Shown: positions 1 through 10,427, counted from the stretch's first letter. The stretch: DNA of 64,000 bases from an uncultured Alphaproteobacteria bacterium (GCA_944393225.1 CALXZK010000004.1:29964-93963), one strand, 5' to 3'. Made by a program: numbers and translations. Notes: generated from the letters alone by a model not told the origin.

Positions 1-577
1 TCTGGTTGATGAAGATAACCAGAGTGTTTGAACGAGAAACAGTAGCGGTTAATTTTCTCAAAGCTTGGCTCATCAAACGAGCTTGCAAGCCCATGTGTTG
101 GTCGCCCATTTCACCTTCCAATTCGGCCTTAGGAACCAAAGCGGCAACAGAGTCGACAACCAAAACATCAATAGCACCGGAGCGAACCAAGGTATCGGTA
201 ATTTCAAGAGCTTGTTCACCGGCATCAGGTTGAGAGATGAGCAAGTTTTCAATATCTACACCGATTTTCTTAGCATAAGAGGGGTCAAGAGCGTGTTCGG
301 CATCAATAAAAGCACAGGTTCCGCCTTTCTTTTGAGCTTGTGCAATAACACTCAAAGCCAAAGTGGTTTTACCGGAACTTTCCGGACCATAAATTTCTAC
401 AATTCTTCCTTTGGGCATGCCGCCGATACCCAAGGCAATGTCTATGCCGATAGAGCCGGTAGAAATGGCTTCAATATCAACGCTGGCGTCATTTTGACCC
501 AAACGCATGATGGAGCCTTTTCCAAAAGCCTTTTCAATTTGGCTGACTGCGGCATCCAGTGCTTTTTGTTTATCCAT
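1..577 (-). CDS. recA: Recombinase RecA, N-terminal part (cut by window edge)
   Basis: RecA forms ATP-dependent filaments on single-stranded DNA for homologous recombination and SOS signalling. The first 192 residues are visible; the C-terminus lies outside the window. Walker A GPESSGKT is at about residues 64-71, the EHALD catalytic glutamate near 94 and Walker B VLVVD at 138-142. The start is the ATG at 577 with a GAGGT Shine-Dalgarno about 10 bases upstream. I looked for an alphaproteobacterial LexA box (GTTC-N7-GTTC) in the upstream bases and saw none, so SOS control is not evident from the sequence. Confidence 0.98.
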   Translation of the reverse strand, partial: MDKQKALDAAVSQIEKAFGKGSIMRLGQNDASVDIEAISTGSIGIDIALGIGGMPKGRIVEIYGPESSGKTTLALSVIAQAQKKGGTCAFIDAEHALDPSYAKKIGVDIENLLISQPDAGEQALEITDTLVRSGAIDVLVVDSVAALVPKAELEGEMGDQHMGLQARLMSQALRKLTATVSRSNTLVIFINQ

Positions 578-683
578 TTTCTTTTTTACCTCATTAAAAT
601 GTTGTATAATGATATTGTTATAAACAGCTTTACAAAAAATACAATTTTGCTTTGTTATTTATCCCTATGAAAAATAAAATGTA

Positions 684-1622
684 CTACTTTTGTTCTTTTT
701 GCAAGAGTTTTTTTATGTTTTTTACTTTTTTGATTTTGGCTAAAGGTGTTTTTTCTTCTAAGTGTTTGTTTTCCTCTGCTTTTTCATCTTCTATTGCTTG
801 ATATTCTTCCAAGGCAGCCGTAACAACCGCACCAAAAATAACCACGCTCCATGCCAAATACATCCAGATTAAGAAAACGGGCAGGGCAGCCAAAGCGCCG
901 TACAGGGTTTTGTAGGTGGCATTTTCAATAACCAAAATACCAAAACTTTTTCTTAAAACACCAAATAGCAAAACGGCAATAAAGGCTCCGACAAAGGCAT
1001 TGGAGATTTTAACCTTTTTGTTGGGAACCAAAACGTAAACCATAACCAATACCAGCATTGTTATCAGCGATGGAATCATCTGACTGAAATACATGGATTT
1101 ACCTATTCCTTCAGGCATTAAATTTTGCAGCGTAAACAGATAACTACGCAAAGAAAAAGCAGCACCAAGCAAAATTGGTCCCAAGGTGATGACGGTCCAA
1201 TATAAAGTGATTTTGGTTTTGATGTTTCTCGGTTTATATACTTTAAATATAAAGTTAAAGCTGTTTTCAATGGTGGAAAGCAGCATAATCGAGGTTACTG
1301 CCAAACCGACAACGCCAATGGTGGTGACTTGTGCCGAGGCATTTAAAAAACTAACAAAGTATTGGCTGATTTCTTGCCCGATGTCGGGAACAAAATTCTT
1401 TAATATAAAGTCTTGAAATTGTCCCTTGATGGTTGTGAATCCGGGAAAGGCAGAAAAAATTGCCAAGCCGATGACAAATAACGGAACAATGGCAATTAAA
1501 GAAGTGTAACTCAAAGATGATGATACTCTGAAAATGGTGTCATTCTTGGCTCTGCGGACTAAAAATATCAAAAAGTTTTTAGCGGTTTCTGCCGCATTCT
1601 TAAATTTAGTTTTCCAATACAT
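684..1622 (-). CDS. YihY/BrkB-family inner-membrane protein
   Basis: Polytopic membrane protein of about 312 residues with six hydrophobic segments and the N-terminal SSSLSYTSL region typical of the YihY (formerly BrkB, 'ribonuclease BN') family. The family's function is not settled; a transport or envelope role is likely. The C-terminal ~45 residues are charged (Glu/Lys-rich) and cytoplasmic in style. The ATG at 1622 is chosen; an in-frame TTG two codons upstream (1628) is possible. It lies upstream of recA on the same strand, 106 bp away, with no clear terminator between them. Confidence 0.88.
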   Translation of the reverse strand: MYWKTKFKNAAETAKNFLIFLVRRAKNDTIFRVSSSLSYTSLIAIVPLFVIGLAIFSAFPGFTTIKGQFQDFILKNFVPDIGQEISQYFVSFLNASAQVTTIGVVGLAVTSIMLLSTIENSFNFIFKVYKPRNIKTKITLYWTVITLGPILLGAAFSLRSYLFTLQNLMPEGIGKSMYFSQMIPSLITMLVLVMVYVLVPNKKVKISNAFVGAFIAVLLFGVLRKSFGILVIENATYKTLYGALAALPVFLIWMYLAWSVVIFGAVVTAALEEYQAIEDEKAEENKHLEEKTPLAKIKKVKNIKKLLQKEQK

Positions 1623-1645
1623 ACGCAACTCGATAAAAAAAGTTA

Positions 1646-1672
1646 TTTACAAAAACTCATAAATTTTATAAT
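1646..1672 (+). promoter_or_regulatory. Candidate sigma70 promoter for fabI
   Basis: TTTACA (1646-1651) and a perfect TATAAT (1667-1672) with a short 15-base spacer, 60 bases upstream of the fabI start. The -10 is convincing; the -35 spacing is not ideal. Confidence 0.45.
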
Positions 1673-1731
1673 AGTGTCATAGACTATATAACAATATATT
1701 TAATTTTTTTAAGATTGCAAAGGAAAATATT

Positions 1732-2559
1732 ATGGCTACACCCGCACCTTTAATGGCAGGAAAAAAAGGTCTGATTATGGGCCTTGCTAATGATAAGTCT
1801 ATTGCTTGGGGCATTGCTCAAGCTTTGAATGCTCATGGCGCTCAACTGGCTATTTCTTATCAAAATGAAACTTTGGAAAAAAGAGTTCAGCCTTTGGCTG
1901 CTCAACTCGACAAAGAACCTTTGTTGATTAAATGCGACGTTTCCGACTCCGAAAGCGTTGAAGCTTGCTTCAAAGAGCTCGGTGAAAAATGGGGCAAAAT
2001 TGACTTTGTTGTTCACGCTATTGCTTTTTCTGATAAAAATGAACTCAAAGGTCGCACCATTGATACAACTCGCGCTAACTTTGCCAATACAATGCAAATT
2101 TCTTGCTATTCATTCTTGGAAGCTTGCCGTTGCGCTTCTCCGATTATGAACGAAGGCGGTTCTATCGTTACTTTGACATACCTCGGCGGTGAAAGAATCT
2201 TGCCGAACTACAATATCATGGGTGTTGCAAAAGCTGCTTTGGAAGCTTCTGTTCGTTATGCAGCAAGTGATATGGGTGTTCAAGGTGTTCGCGTTAATGC
2301 TATTTCTGCCGGCCCGATTAAAACTTTGGCTGCTTCCGGAATTGGCGATTTCCGCAAAATTTTGCACTGGAATGAACTCAATGCTCCTTTGCGTCGTAAC
2401 GTTACTCAAGAAGAAGTCGGTATGGCTGCTTTGGGCTTGCTTTCTCCTTTGGGCTCTGGTATTACCGGCGAAGTTTTGCACGTTGACTGCGGTTACCACA
2501 TTCAAGGTATGATTAATTTGGACAAAGCTGCTGAAACTGCTGCTTCTTTGGCTGAATAA
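1732..2559 (+). CDS. fabI: Enoyl-[acyl-carrier-protein] reductase (NADH) FabI
   Basis: Catalyses the last reduction of the fatty-acid elongation cycle in the cytosol. The 275-residue protein is full length for the SDR-type FabI family. The NAD-binding motif GLANDKSIAWGIA is at about 17-29. The catalytic residues Tyr150, Tyr160 and Lys167 sit in the expected Y-x9-Y-x6-K spacing, followed by the SAGPIKTLAASGI substrate loop. The ATG at 1732 has an AAAGGA site upstream. A strong terminator follows, so it looks monocistronic. Confidence 0.98.
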   Translation: MATPAPLMAGKKGLIMGLANDKSIAWGIAQALNAHGAQLAISYQNETLEKRVQPLAAQLDKEPLLIKCDVSDSESVEACFKELGEKWGKIDFVVHAIAFSDKNELKGRTIDTTRANFANTMQISCYSFLEACRCASPIMNEGGSIVTLTYLGGERILPNYNIMGVAKAALEASVRYAASDMGVQGVRVNAISAGPIKTLAASGIGDFRKILHWNELNAPLRRNVTQEEVGMAALGLLSPLGSGITGEVLHVDCGYHIQGMINLDKAAETAASLAE

Positions 2560-2582
2560 TTCAAATATAATCAATAGCAAAA

Positions 2583-2608
2583 GGGCGGTAGTGATACCGT
2601 CCTTTTTT
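2583..2608 (+). terminator. Rho-independent terminator of fabI
   Basis: Eight-pair stem GGGCGGTA/TACCGTCC with loop GTGA, followed by six T's. Confidence 0.9.
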
Positions 2609-2699
2609 GTTTGGCTTGTGTAGAAGTGGTGTGCAAAACTTGTGAAAAAAGAGCTATTTGTTTAATATAAAATCAATTTTTGGTTTTATGAGGTTTGAT

Positions 2700-4517
2700 A
2701 TGAATGAATTTGATATGCCTTTCCCCGAGGAAAGCAAACAGGATAAAAAGAAGATTGAAATGGCAAAATTGCTGTCAAAATCTTTGATTTATGCTTTTGC
2801 TATTTTCGGATTGATATTTGTTTTGATTTTGTTTTTGATTTTGGGAATGTTACGACCACAAGGAAAGACTGTGGCATCAATTCCGCCATCAGCTGTTTTG
2901 GCAATTGATTTTGATGAGAACTTTTCCGAAACCAAAGATACTGACATTATGGCTGAATTGTCCGGAGTGCAGAATCAAAACTTTTTTGATATGATAAAGG
3001 CTATCAACGTGGCTGCTTTTGATGATAGAGTAAAAGCAATTGTCGGAAAAGTCAGCGTTTCTTCCCTGGGATTGGCTCAAATTCAAGATTTGCGTCAAAC
3101 AATTATAAATTTTAAGAAAAAAGGTAAAAAAGCTTATCTTTATGCTCCGAGTTTCGGATCTTTCGGAAGAGGAACCAAAGAATATTATCTGGCATCTGCT
3201 TTTGATGAGATTGTTATTGCACCAAACTCTGAAGTCGGTATTACCGGTATTGGTTTTGAAATTCCGTTTTTCCGTGAAGTGTTAGATAAAATCGGCGTCC
3301 AACCTGAATTTTACAGTCGCTATGAATATAAAACGGCGATGGATTCAATGACGCAAAAAGAGATGTCTGCTCCTTTCAAAGCAGAGATGGCAAAACTCGG
3401 AACGGGGATTTTTAATCGTATGGTAGTTGAGATTGCTGCAGCACGTAAGCTTCCGGAAAAGGATGTCGTATCCTTAATCAATCAAGCACCGTTATCTTCC
3501 GATGATGCCTTAAAAGCTAAATTGGTTGATAGAATTGCTTTCAAGCAAGACTATTTAGATAATGTTGAAAAAGCGCATAAAGCAAAGTTGATTGATTTGG
3601 CAGATTATCAAACCAATATTCAAGACCATAAAAAGGGCACAACTTCTATTGCATTGTTGGTAATTGACGGAGTGATTGCCGAAGGAGAAAGTTCTGCAGA
3701 ATCTTTGCAAGAAGAAATGGTGACAGGAGCCGATACCGTATTAGCTCAACTTAAAGAAATAGATGAAGATAAGAATGTAAAAGCTTTAGTTGTCAGGGTA
3801 AATTCTCCGGGTGGCGGCTATAATGCAGCCAATGATATCTGGCATGGAATTGAACAGCTCAAAGCCAAAAAGAAGATCCCTGTAATTGTTTCTATGGGAG
3901 ATTATGCTGCATCCGGCGGATATTTTGTGGCTATTGCCGGAGATAAAATTGTGGCTGAACCTTCTACCATTACCGGTTCAATCGGTGTGCTGGGTGGTAA
4001 AATGGTTTTGCAAAACTTGTGGAAGAAATTGGGCGTTCATTGGCAAAGAATTACTTTTGGGCAAAATGCCGGAATTTTAAGTGCTAATACGCCATTTTCA
4101 AAACAGGAAAAAGAGATATTTAACAAATCGTTAGATGATGTATATTCAGATTTTACTTCAAAAGTTGCTAAAGCAAGAAATTTATCTGAAAAAGAAATGG
4201 ATAAGCTCGCTCGCGGTCGTGTTTGGCTCGGAGAACAAGCTTTAAAAGTCAAACTCGTCGATGAACTCGGCGGCATTGAAACCGCACTTGCGTTGGCTCA
4301 AAAAGCAGCTCAAATCAAAGATGATGAAAAGGTAAGAATTGAGTTCTATCCCAAAGAGAAAACTCTGCAAGAAAAATTGCAACAACTTATCGGTGGCGGA
4401 AAGGGGTTGGTTATGTCGCAGCAAATTAAGAATTTTAGCGAAGAAATTAAAACCCTCAAAATGCTCAATCGTTTGAAATATAACGCTATTTTACCACCGA
4501 TGCAAATTGAAATGTAA
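2700..4517 (+). CDS. sppA: Signal peptide peptidase SppA, long (67K) type
   Basis: Inner-membrane serine protease of the S49 family that degrades cleaved signal peptides. About 605 residues, matching the long double-domain form: a single N-terminal membrane segment (about residues 28-52), an N-terminal S49 repeat carrying the likely catalytic lysine in YEYKTAMD, and a C-terminal S49 repeat with the serine in DYAASGGYF. The ATG at 2700 is preferred because a TGAGGT site lies just upstream. Earlier in-frame starts at 2658 (TTG) and 2688 (ATG) lack a good site. Confidence 0.95.
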   Translation: MNEFDMPFPEESKQDKKKIEMAKLLSKSLIYAFAIFGLIFVLILFLILGMLRPQGKTVASIPPSAVLAIDFDENFSETKDTDIMAELSGVQNQNFFDMIKAINVAAFDDRVKAIVGKVSVSSLGLAQIQDLRQTIINFKKKGKKAYLYAPSFGSFGRGTKEYYLASAFDEIVIAPNSEVGITGIGFEIPFFREVLDKIGVQPEFYSRYEYKTAMDSMTQKEMSAPFKAEMAKLGTGIFNRMVVEIAAARKLPEKDVVSLINQAPLSSDDALKAKLVDRIAFKQDYLDNVEKAHKAKLIDLADYQTNIQDHKKGTTSIALLVIDGVIAEGESSAESLQEEMVTGADTVLAQLKEIDEDKNVKALVVRVNSPGGGYNAANDIWHGIEQLKAKKKIPVIVSMGDYAASGGYFVAIAGDKIVAEPSTITGSIGVLGGKMVLQNLWKKLGVHWQRITFGQNAGILSANTPFSKQEKEIFNKSLDDVYSDFTSKVAKARNLSEKEMDKLARGRVWLGEQALKVKLVDELGGIETALALAQKAAQIKDDEKVRIEFYPKEKTLQEKLQQLIGGGKGLVMSQQIKNFSEEIKTLKMLNRLKYNAILPPMQIEM

Positions 4518-4588
4518 ATACAAGTTTTTTATTGCAAAATTAGAGAATTGTTCTATTTTTGTATAAGTTTAAAGTAAAGGATAAAAAT

Positions 4589-4876
4589 ATGGCCATAGAT
4601 AGAGAAACAGTCAGACGAATTGCATTCCTTTCTCGTCTGAAAATTGATGATGATAAAATTAAAGATACAGAAGACGAATTTAATAAAATTCTCAACTGGG
4701 TGGAACAATTAAGCGAAGTTAATACCGACGGTGTTGAACCTTTGGTTTCCGTTAATGATACAAATTTGACCTTGCGTCATGATGAGGTTACCGAAGGAAA
4801 CCAATCTGCTGCCGTTTTGAAAAACGCACCGCAAGCTCAATACGGCTATTTCACCGTTCCGAAAGTTGTTGAATAA
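4589..4876 (+). CDS. gatC: Aspartyl/glutamyl-tRNA amidotransferase subunit C
   Basis: Small 95-residue subunit that clamps GatA to GatB in the enzyme converting Glu-tRNA(Gln)/Asp-tRNA(Asn) to the amidated forms. The sequence has the conserved ETVRRIAFLSRL start, the LNWVEQL helix and LRHDEV. The ATG at 4589 has an AAAGG site; an upstream in-frame TTG at 4559 is rejected. First gene of gatC-gatA-gatB, with a 23-bp gap to gatA. Confidence 0.96.
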   Translation: MAIDRETVRRIAFLSRLKIDDDKIKDTEDEFNKILNWVEQLSEVNTDGVEPLVSVNDTNLTLRHDEVTEGNQSAAVLKNAPQAQYGYFTVPKVVE

Positions 4877-4899
4877 AATTTTATTAAAGGTTCAAAAAT

Positions 4900-6360
4900 A
4901 TGACAAAATTAACCGAACTGACAATCGCTCAGGCAAGAGAAGCCCTGAAGAAAAAAGAGTTTAGCGCTGTTGAACTCACAAAAGCTTACATTGATGAGAT
5001 GAACGATAAGCGCAAATATAATGCCTATGTGTTGGAAACTCCGGATGTTGCTTTAGCTCAAGCGCAAAAATCTGATGAAAAATATGCCAACGGTACAGAT
5101 GGTGCTTTAGAAGGTATTCCTTTGGGAATCAAAGATTTATACTGCACCAAAGATATTCGCACTACCGCTTGTTCTCATATTTTGGACGGCTTTGAGCCGC
5201 AATATGAATCTACCGTAACAGCAAAACTTTTGAATGCTGGTGCCAGCTTTTTAGGTAAGCTGAATATGGATGAATTTGCTATGGGTGGTAGTAACGAAAC
5301 CAGTTACTACGGTCCGGCTGTTAACCCATGGAGCAAAGATGTTCCGCTTGTTGCCGGTGGTTCTTCCGGTGGTTCGGCTGCAGCCGTTGCTGCTAATATG
5401 TGCGCCGCTGCCACAGGTACAGATACCGGTGGTTCTATCCGTCAACCGTCTGCTTTTTGCGGTATCACAGGTATTAAACCGACATACGGTCGTTGCTCTC
5501 GTTATGGTATTATTGCTTTTGCATCTTCTTTAGACCAAGCCGGTCCGATGTGTAAAGATGTGCGTGACTGCGCTATTATGTTGAACGTAATGTCAGGTTA
5601 TGATGCCAAAGATTCAACTTCTGCCAAAGTGGAAGTTCCAAACTTTGAAGCTTTCTTAAACCAAGATATTAAAGGTTTGAAAATCGGTATTCCGGCAGAA
5701 TATCGCTCTGAAGGTTTGAATGCCGAAATTTCTGCACTTTGGGATAAAGGTATTGAAATGCTTAAAGCCAGAGGTGCTGAAATCGTAAACATTTCTTTGC
5801 CGCACACCAAATATGCTTTGCCGACATATTACATTATTGCTCCGGCTGAAGCATCTTCAAACTTGGCTCGCTATGACGGCTTGCGCTATGGTTTGCGTGT
5901 GAACGGTGAGCATCTCGATAATATGTACATCAACAGCCGTACCGAAGGTTTTGGTAAAGAAGTTAAACGTCGTATCATGATTGGTACATACGTTCTTTCA
6001 GCCGGTTATTATGATGCTTATTATCTCAAAGCACAAAAAGTTCGTCGTTTGATTCGTCAAGACTTTATCAATGCTTTTGAAAAATGCGACATTATTTTAA
6101 CGCCGACATCTCCGGTTACCGCATTTCCGATTGGTGATAAATCTATGCAAGAAAACCCGATTAATATGTGGCTCAATGACGTATTTACCGTTTCTGTCAA
6201 CTTGGCTGGTTTGCCGGCCATGAGCTTGCCGATGGGACTTTCTCATGATGGTTTGCCTTTAGGTTTGCAGCTCATCGGTAAAGCTTTTGATGAGGGAACA
6301 ATTTTCAAAACCGCCAGCGCTTTGGAACAAGATGCCGCTTTTAGAAAAGGAATGAAATAA
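4900..6360 (+). CDS. gatA: Aspartyl/glutamyl-tRNA amidotransferase subunit A
   Basis: Amidase subunit (486 residues) that hydrolyses glutamine to supply ammonia for transamidation. The Ser-cisSer-Lys catalytic set is visible: Lys78 in GIKDLY, Ser155 in the GGSSGGS loop and Ser179 in [10 protein letters not shown]. The stop codon overlaps the gatB start by one base (TAATG), implying translational coupling. Presence of gatCAB suggests an indirect route to Gln-tRNA and/or Asn-tRNA. Confidence 0.98.
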   Translation: MTKLTELTIAQAREALKKKEFSAVELTKAYIDEMNDKRKYNAYVLETPDVALAQAQKSDEKYANGTDGALEGIPLGIKDLYCTKDIRTTACSHILDGFEPQYESTVTAKLLNAGASFLGKLNMDEFAMGGSNETSYYGPAVNPWSKDVPLVAGGSSGGSAAAVAANMCAAATGTDTGGSIRQPSAFCGITGIKPTYGRCSRYGIIAFASSLDQAGPMCKDVRDCAIMLNVMSGYDAKDSTSAKVEVPNFEAFLNQDIKGLKIGIPAEYRSEGLNAEISALWDKGIEMLKARGAEIVNISLPHTKYALPTYYIIAPAEASSNLARYDGLRYGLRVNGEHLDNMYINSRTEGFGKEVKRRIMIGTYVLSAGYYDAYYLKAQKVRRLIRQDFINAFEKCDIILTPTSPVTAFPIGDKSMQENPINMWLNDVFTVSVNLAGLPAMSLPMGLSHDGLPLGLQLIGKAFDEGTIFKTASALEQDAAFRKGMK

Positions 6361-7817
6361 TGACAGGTTTGATTATTGAAGGAAAAACCGCTTCTTGGGA
6401 AGTAATCTGCGGATTGGAAATTCACTGTCAGATTATTTCAAAATCTAAAATGTTTTCAGGTGCTTCAACCCATTACGGTTCAGACGCTAACGAAAACGTT
6501 TCTTTTGTTGATGCCGGTATGCCCGGAATGTTGCCGACCTTGAATGAACGCTGTGTTTATCAGGCTGTTAAAACCGGTTTGGGCTTGAATGCCAAAATCA
6601 ACAAATATTCTGAATTTGCACGTAAAAACTATTTCTATGCCGATTTGCCGCAGGGTTACCAAATCAGCCAGTTCAAATATCCGATTGTGGGTGAGGGACA
6701 TGTAACCGTTGATTTGAGCGATGGTACGACCAAAGATATTGGTATTGAGCGTTTGCATATTGAGCAAGATGCCGGAAAATCCATTCACGATATGGCTCCC
6801 GATAAAAGTTTTATCGATTTGAACCGCGCCGGTGTCGGCTTGATGGAAATTGTAACTAAACCAGATTTTCGTTCTCCGGAAGAAGCAGGTGCATTTTTGC
6901 GTAAATTGCGTTCTATTGTTCGCTACCTTGGTACTTGCGATGGCAACATGGATGAAGGTTCAATGCGTTGCGACGTTAACGTATCTGTTCGCAAAGTTGG
7001 GGAAGAGGGATATCGTACCCGTTGCGAGATGAAGAACGTTAACTCAGTTAAGTTTGTGATGCAAGCTATTGAAAATGAAGCCAAACGTCACGTTGAAGTT
7101 TATGAAAACGGTGGCAATATCGAGCAAGAAACGCGTCAGTTCGATCCATCTACCGGTTTGACCAAAGTTATGCGTAAAAAAGAATTTGCTCATGACTATC
7201 GTTATTTTCCGGAGCCGGATTTGTTGCCTTTGGTTTTGGATGATGACTACATCGCCAAAGTTAAGGCAGATATGGTTGAACTTCCTGATGCCAAACGTGC
7301 TCGTTTTGTAAAAGAGCTTGGCTTAACGGCTTATGATGCTTCTGTTATTTGCGAGAACAAAGAAACTGCTGATTTCTTTGAAAAAGCAGCTCAAGGTCAT
7401 GATGCTAAAAAGGTTGCTAACTGGTTGATGGGTGATTTCTTTGCTATGCTTAATGAAAAGAAAGTAGAACTTAAAGATTCCCCTGTAAGTGCCGAAAATC
7501 TCGGAAAACTTGTTGAGCTTATTACTTCTAATGTAATTAACGGAAAAACCGCTAAAGATGTTTTTGCAATCATGGCAGAAACCGGTGGTGATCCTGAAAA
7601 AATCGTCGAGGAAAAAGGCTTGAAGCAAGTTACCGATATGGGTGCTATTGAAGCAATTGTTGATGAAGTGATTGCCTCTGCTCCCGATAATGTGGCTGCT
7701 TACAAAGCCGGAAAGAATAATCTTTTAGGTTGGTTTGTCGGTCAAGTGATGAAAAAATCTCAAGGCAAAGCAAACCCCGCAATCGTTAATAAAATGATTG
7801 CTGAAAAGCTGAAATAA
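6360..7817 (+). CDS. gatB: Aspartyl/glutamyl-tRNA amidotransferase subunit B
   Basis: Subunit that binds the misacylated tRNA and activates its side chain by phosphorylation; 485 residues, standard length. GLEIHCQI opens the cradle domain near residue 19. The [15 protein letters not shown] stretch and a C-terminal helical YqeY-like tail are present. Last gene of the gat operon, followed by a strong terminator. Confidence 0.98.
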   Translation: MTGLIIEGKTASWEVICGLEIHCQIISKSKMFSGASTHYGSDANENVSFVDAGMPGMLPTLNERCVYQAVKTGLGLNAKINKYSEFARKNYFYADLPQGYQISQFKYPIVGEGHVTVDLSDGTTKDIGIERLHIEQDAGKSIHDMAPDKSFIDLNRAGVGLMEIVTKPDFRSPEEAGAFLRKLRSIVRYLGTCDGNMDEGSMRCDVNVSVRKVGEEGYRTRCEMKNVNSVKFVMQAIENEAKRHVEVYENGGNIEQETRQFDPSTGLTKVMRKKEFAHDYRYFPEPDLLPLVLDDDYIAKVKADMVELPDAKRARFVKELGLTAYDASVICENKETADFFEKAAQGHDAKKVANWLMGDFFAMLNEKKVELKDSPVSAENLGKLVELITSNVINGKTAKDVFAIMAETGGDPEKIVEEKGLKQVTDMGAIEAIVDEVIASAPDNVAAYKAGKNNLLGWFVGQVMKKSQGKANPAIVNKMIAEKLK

Positions 7818-7835
7818 TTGATTGTTACCAATAAA

Positions 7836-7865
7836 AAGGCTGGCATTTAGCCAGCCTTGATTTTT
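7836..7865 (+). terminator. Terminator of the gatCAB operon
   Basis: Nine-pair perfect stem AAGGCTGGC/GCCAGCCTT with a five-base loop and a T-run. Confidence 0.92.
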
Positions 7866-7877
7866 CGGAATAAATAG

Positions 7878-8651
7878 ATGACTAATGTTTTTGTAGAAGG
7901 GCTTCTGGCATCACTTATTGCCGGTTTTGTGACCGGTATCGGTGGGTTTATGATTTTTTTGAAAAAGAAATATAGCCAAAATGATATTAATTTTATGCTT
8001 AATTTGGCTGCCGGTGTTATGCTTGCGGCGTCTTTCTTTGCACTTCTTGTTCCTTCCATGGGAAAAATTTTGCAATTTGATCCCGATATTCATATTGCAG
8101 CATTATGGTATAGTTTAGCTGTTTTTACCGGTGTGGCTTTAGTATGGATACTGAATGCTTTATTGCCGCATGAACATAATCATATGGGAACTCATGGTCC
8201 GCACATCAGCCTTAAAAAAGCTTGGCTCTTCATCATAGCCATTACACTTCACAAGCTTCCCGAAGGTTTGGCTGTGGGAGTGGCTTTTAGTGCCGAAGAT
8301 TTTATTAATCCGTTGAGCTTGGTTATCGGTATTGCTCTTCATAATATTCCCGAAGGTTTGACAATTGCCATTTCTTTGGTCGGAGCTAACGTGTCCCGAA
8401 TCAAAGCGGCATCAACGGCTTTGCTTATTGGTATGGTTCAACCGATTGGTGCGATTATCGGACTTCTTACCATGGATATCAGTGATAAAATTGTTCCTCT
8501 CGGTATGGCTATGGCCGGTGGTACACTCTTGTTTGTGGTTATTAATGAAATTTTGCCGGAAACTTATGGCTTTAAGCACACAACAAAGTCTGCTTTTGCC
8601 GTCTTTTTCGGCTTTATTTTCATGACTTATTTATCAATGGTTTTAGATTGA
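7878..8651 (+). CDS. ZIP-family divalent metal transporter
   Basis: Integral membrane protein of 257 residues with about eight hydrophobic segments, importing Zn2+ or related metals. The paired metal-binding motifs of transmembrane helices 4 and 5 are clear: HKLPEG at 125-130 and HNIPEG at 155-160. A His-rich cytoplasmic-type loop (HEHNHMGTHGPH, 98-109) probably also binds metal. It resembles ZupT and the GufA group; metal specificity cannot be read from sequence. It starts 13 bases after the gat terminator with only a weak ribosome site. Confidence 0.93.
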   Translation: MTNVFVEGLLASLIAGFVTGIGGFMIFLKKKYSQNDINFMLNLAAGVMLAASFFALLVPSMGKILQFDPDIHIAALWYSLAVFTGVALVWILNALLPHEHNHMGTHGPHISLKKAWLFIIAITLHKLPEGLAVGVAFSAEDFINPLSLVIGIALHNIPEGLTIAISLVGANVSRIKAASTALLIGMVQPIGAIIGLLTMDISDKIVPLGMAMAGGTLLFVVINEILPETYGFKHTTKSAFAVFFGFIFMTYLSMVLD

Positions 8652-8683
8652 TAAAAATATGTGTTTATTTTTGAAATTTTGTG

Positions 8684-8712
8684 TTGACGTAAGATAAAAC
8701 ATAATATAAATA
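8684..8712 (+). promoter_or_regulatory. Sigma70-type promoter of tRNA-Ser
   Basis: TTGACG (8684-8689), 17-base spacer, TAAATA (8707-8712), 18 bases before the mature tRNA 5' end. Confidence 0.65.
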
Positions 8713-8729
8713 TATCTGCGTATCACGAT

Positions 8730-8817
8730 GGAGAGTTGGCAGAGTGGTAATGCAGCGGATTGCTAATCCGTCATCGGGAATACCGATGCACAGGTTCGAG
8801 TCCTGTACTCTCCGCCA
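8730..8817 (+). tRNA. tRNA-Ser (GCU)
   Basis: Full cloverleaf of 88 bases with encoded CCA. Acceptor arms GGAGAGT/ACTCTCC pair, the anticodon loop TTGCTAA holds GCT at 8762-8764, a long class II variable arm follows and the T-loop is GGTTCGAGTCC. Reads AGC/AGU serine codons. Flanked by its own promoter and terminator. Confidence 0.97.
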
Positions 8818-8820
8818 CTA

Positions 8821-8847
8821 AAAAGCACCCTTCAGGGTGCTTTTTTT
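8821..8847 (+). terminator. Terminator of tRNA-Ser
   Basis: AAGCACCC/GGGTGCTT stem with TTCA loop and a seven-T tail, three bases after the tRNA CCA. Confidence 0.92.
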
Positions 8848-8873
8848 ATGTTGTTCGTATAAGGAGCTTTAAT

Positions 8874-10427
8874 ATGAAAAAATTAGTCCAATGCGGCTGT
8901 TGTTTGTCTTTGATTGTTTCTTTGTGTGCCTTTAGTTATTGGCATATTGCAAAATCTGAAACCAAGCCGGAATTTTCTTTTGCCGATGTTGTCGCTAAAG
9001 CCAAACAGCTTTCATTATCTCCTTATATTGATAATAAAGCAGATTTACCGGCATCTTTAGCGCAGATGCGCTATGAACAATATAGCGATATTCGTTTTCG
9101 TCCCGAACAATCTTTGTGGCATGATAAAGATTTGTCTTATGAAGCACAATTTTATCATCTTGGTGGTTTATTTAATCATCCGGTGCAGCTTCATGAGGTT
9201 AAAAAAGGTAAAGTTATAGATATTAATTATGATTTTCATAATTTTGATTTTGGCAAAAATAATATTACACCGGAATCTTTTGATAAAAATTTAGGCTATG
9301 CCGGTTTTCGTCTGCAATATCCGCTGAATACCGATTTTTATGATGAGCTTATTTCTTTCTTGGGGGCAAGCTATTTTCGTTCCATGGCTCAAGGTCAACG
9401 CTATGGTCTTTCGGCTCGCGGCTTAGGTATTAATACGGCAGAAAAAATGCCTGAAGAATTTCCGATTTTTAAAGAATTTTGGCTTAATCGTCCCGATGGT
9501 GAAAACATTAAAATTTATGCTTTACTTGACAGCCAAAGTATTGCCGGTGCTTATAGCTTTGACATTACTCCGGGAGAAGAAACCATTATTGATGTTGAAG
9601 CCGTACTTTATCCGCGTATGAATATCGCCAAGCTTGAAATTGCACCTTTAACTTCAATGTTTCTTTACGGCGAAAATACAAAAATTCGTTTTGATGATTA
9701 TCGTCCGGAAGTTCATGACAGTGATGGTTTGCTCGTTGTTAACGGTAATGGTGAAAAAATCTGGCGTCCTTTGGATAACTCTGAACATTTGCGTTTGAGC
9801 TCATTTGTTGATAATAACCCCAAAGGTTTTGGCTTGATGCAGCGTGACCGTAATCCGCGTCACTATCTTGACCCTGAAGCAACTTATGATTTGCGTCCGA
9901 GCTTGTGGATTGAACCTCTTGAAAATTGGGGCAGGGGTAAAGTACAACTGGCTGAGCTTCCCTCCATTGACGAAACAAATGATAATGTTGTGGCTTATTG
10001 GGTGCCAGATATGCCGATTGAAGCACAAAAAGAATATCGTTTCAAATATCGTATGCATTGGGTAAACGAAGCGCCCGTAATGACTGATTTGGCAAAAGTT
10101 TTTGCTACCTATAACGGTATGGGCGGAGATGGATTGGCAGGAGAATATTTGCGCCATAAACGTAAATATGTAATTGATTTTGTTGACTTTGATGTTGAAA
10201 ATCTGAAACAAGAGATTGAAAACGGCAATATTTGGGCAGACATTTCTAACCAAGCCGGAACCATCACCAATATCAAATTGATGTACACTCCAAGCATTAA
10301 CGGAGCTACTTTGTATTTTGATTTTGAGCCGAATAAAGAAATCATCGAATTGCGCGTGTTGCTTAGAGATAAGGCTCATGATAATCGTCCGATTTCCGAA
10401 ATTTGGAGTTATCAATGGTGGAAGTAA
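8874..10427 (+). CDS. opgG: Periplasmic glucan biosynthesis protein (OpgG/MdoG family)
   Basis: Periplasmic protein of 517 residues needed to build or branch osmoregulated beta-glucans. An N-terminal signal sequence (residues 1-26, with an unusual CGCC cluster) is followed by the MdoG beta-sandwich fold over nearly the whole protein; the LGASYFRSMAQGQRYGLSARG stretch around 167 is family-typical. The ATG at 8874 has AAGGAG eight bases upstream; an in-frame start inside the tRNA at 8760 is impossible biologically. No glucosyltransferase partner (opgH) is adjacent, which is unusual as the two are often paired. Confidence 0.94.
   Translation: MKKLVQCGCCLSLIVSLCAFSYWHIAKSETKPEFSFADVVAKAKQLSLSPYIDNKADLPASLAQMRYEQYSDIRFRPEQSLWHDKDLSYEAQFYHLGGLFNHPVQLHEVKKGKVIDINYDFHNFDFGKNNITPESFDKNLGYAGFRLQYPLNTDFYDELISFLGASYFRSMAQGQRYGLSARGLGINTAEKMPEEFPIFKEFWLNRPDGENIKIYALLDSQSIAGAYSFDITPGEETIIDVEAVLYPRMNIAKLEIAPLTSMFLYGENTKIRFDDYRPEVHDSDGLLVVNGNGEKIWRPLDNSEHLRLSSFVDNNPKGFGLMQRDRNPRHYLDPEATYDLRPSLWIEPLENWGRGKVQLAELPSIDETNDNVVAYWVPDMPIEAQKEYRFKYRMHWVNEAPVMTDLAKVFATYNGMGGDGLAGEYLRHKRKYVIDFVDFDVENLKQEIENGNIWADISNQAGTITNIKLMYTPSINGATLYFDFEPNKEIIELRVLLRDKAHDNRPISEIWSYQWWK

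Noticed and set aside
65..670. Long open frame on the plus strand opposite recA
   Set aside because: It is antisense to a clear, full-frame RecA reading with all motifs; composition and start are those of a shadow frame.
578..683. LexA box upstream of recA
   Set aside because: No GTTC-N7-GTTC or CTGT-N8-ACAG pattern was found in the upstream bases.
8760..8873. N-terminal extension of opgG beginning inside tRNA-Ser
   Set aside because: It would translate the tRNA and its terminator. The ATG at 8874 has a proper ribosome site and starts a signal sequence.
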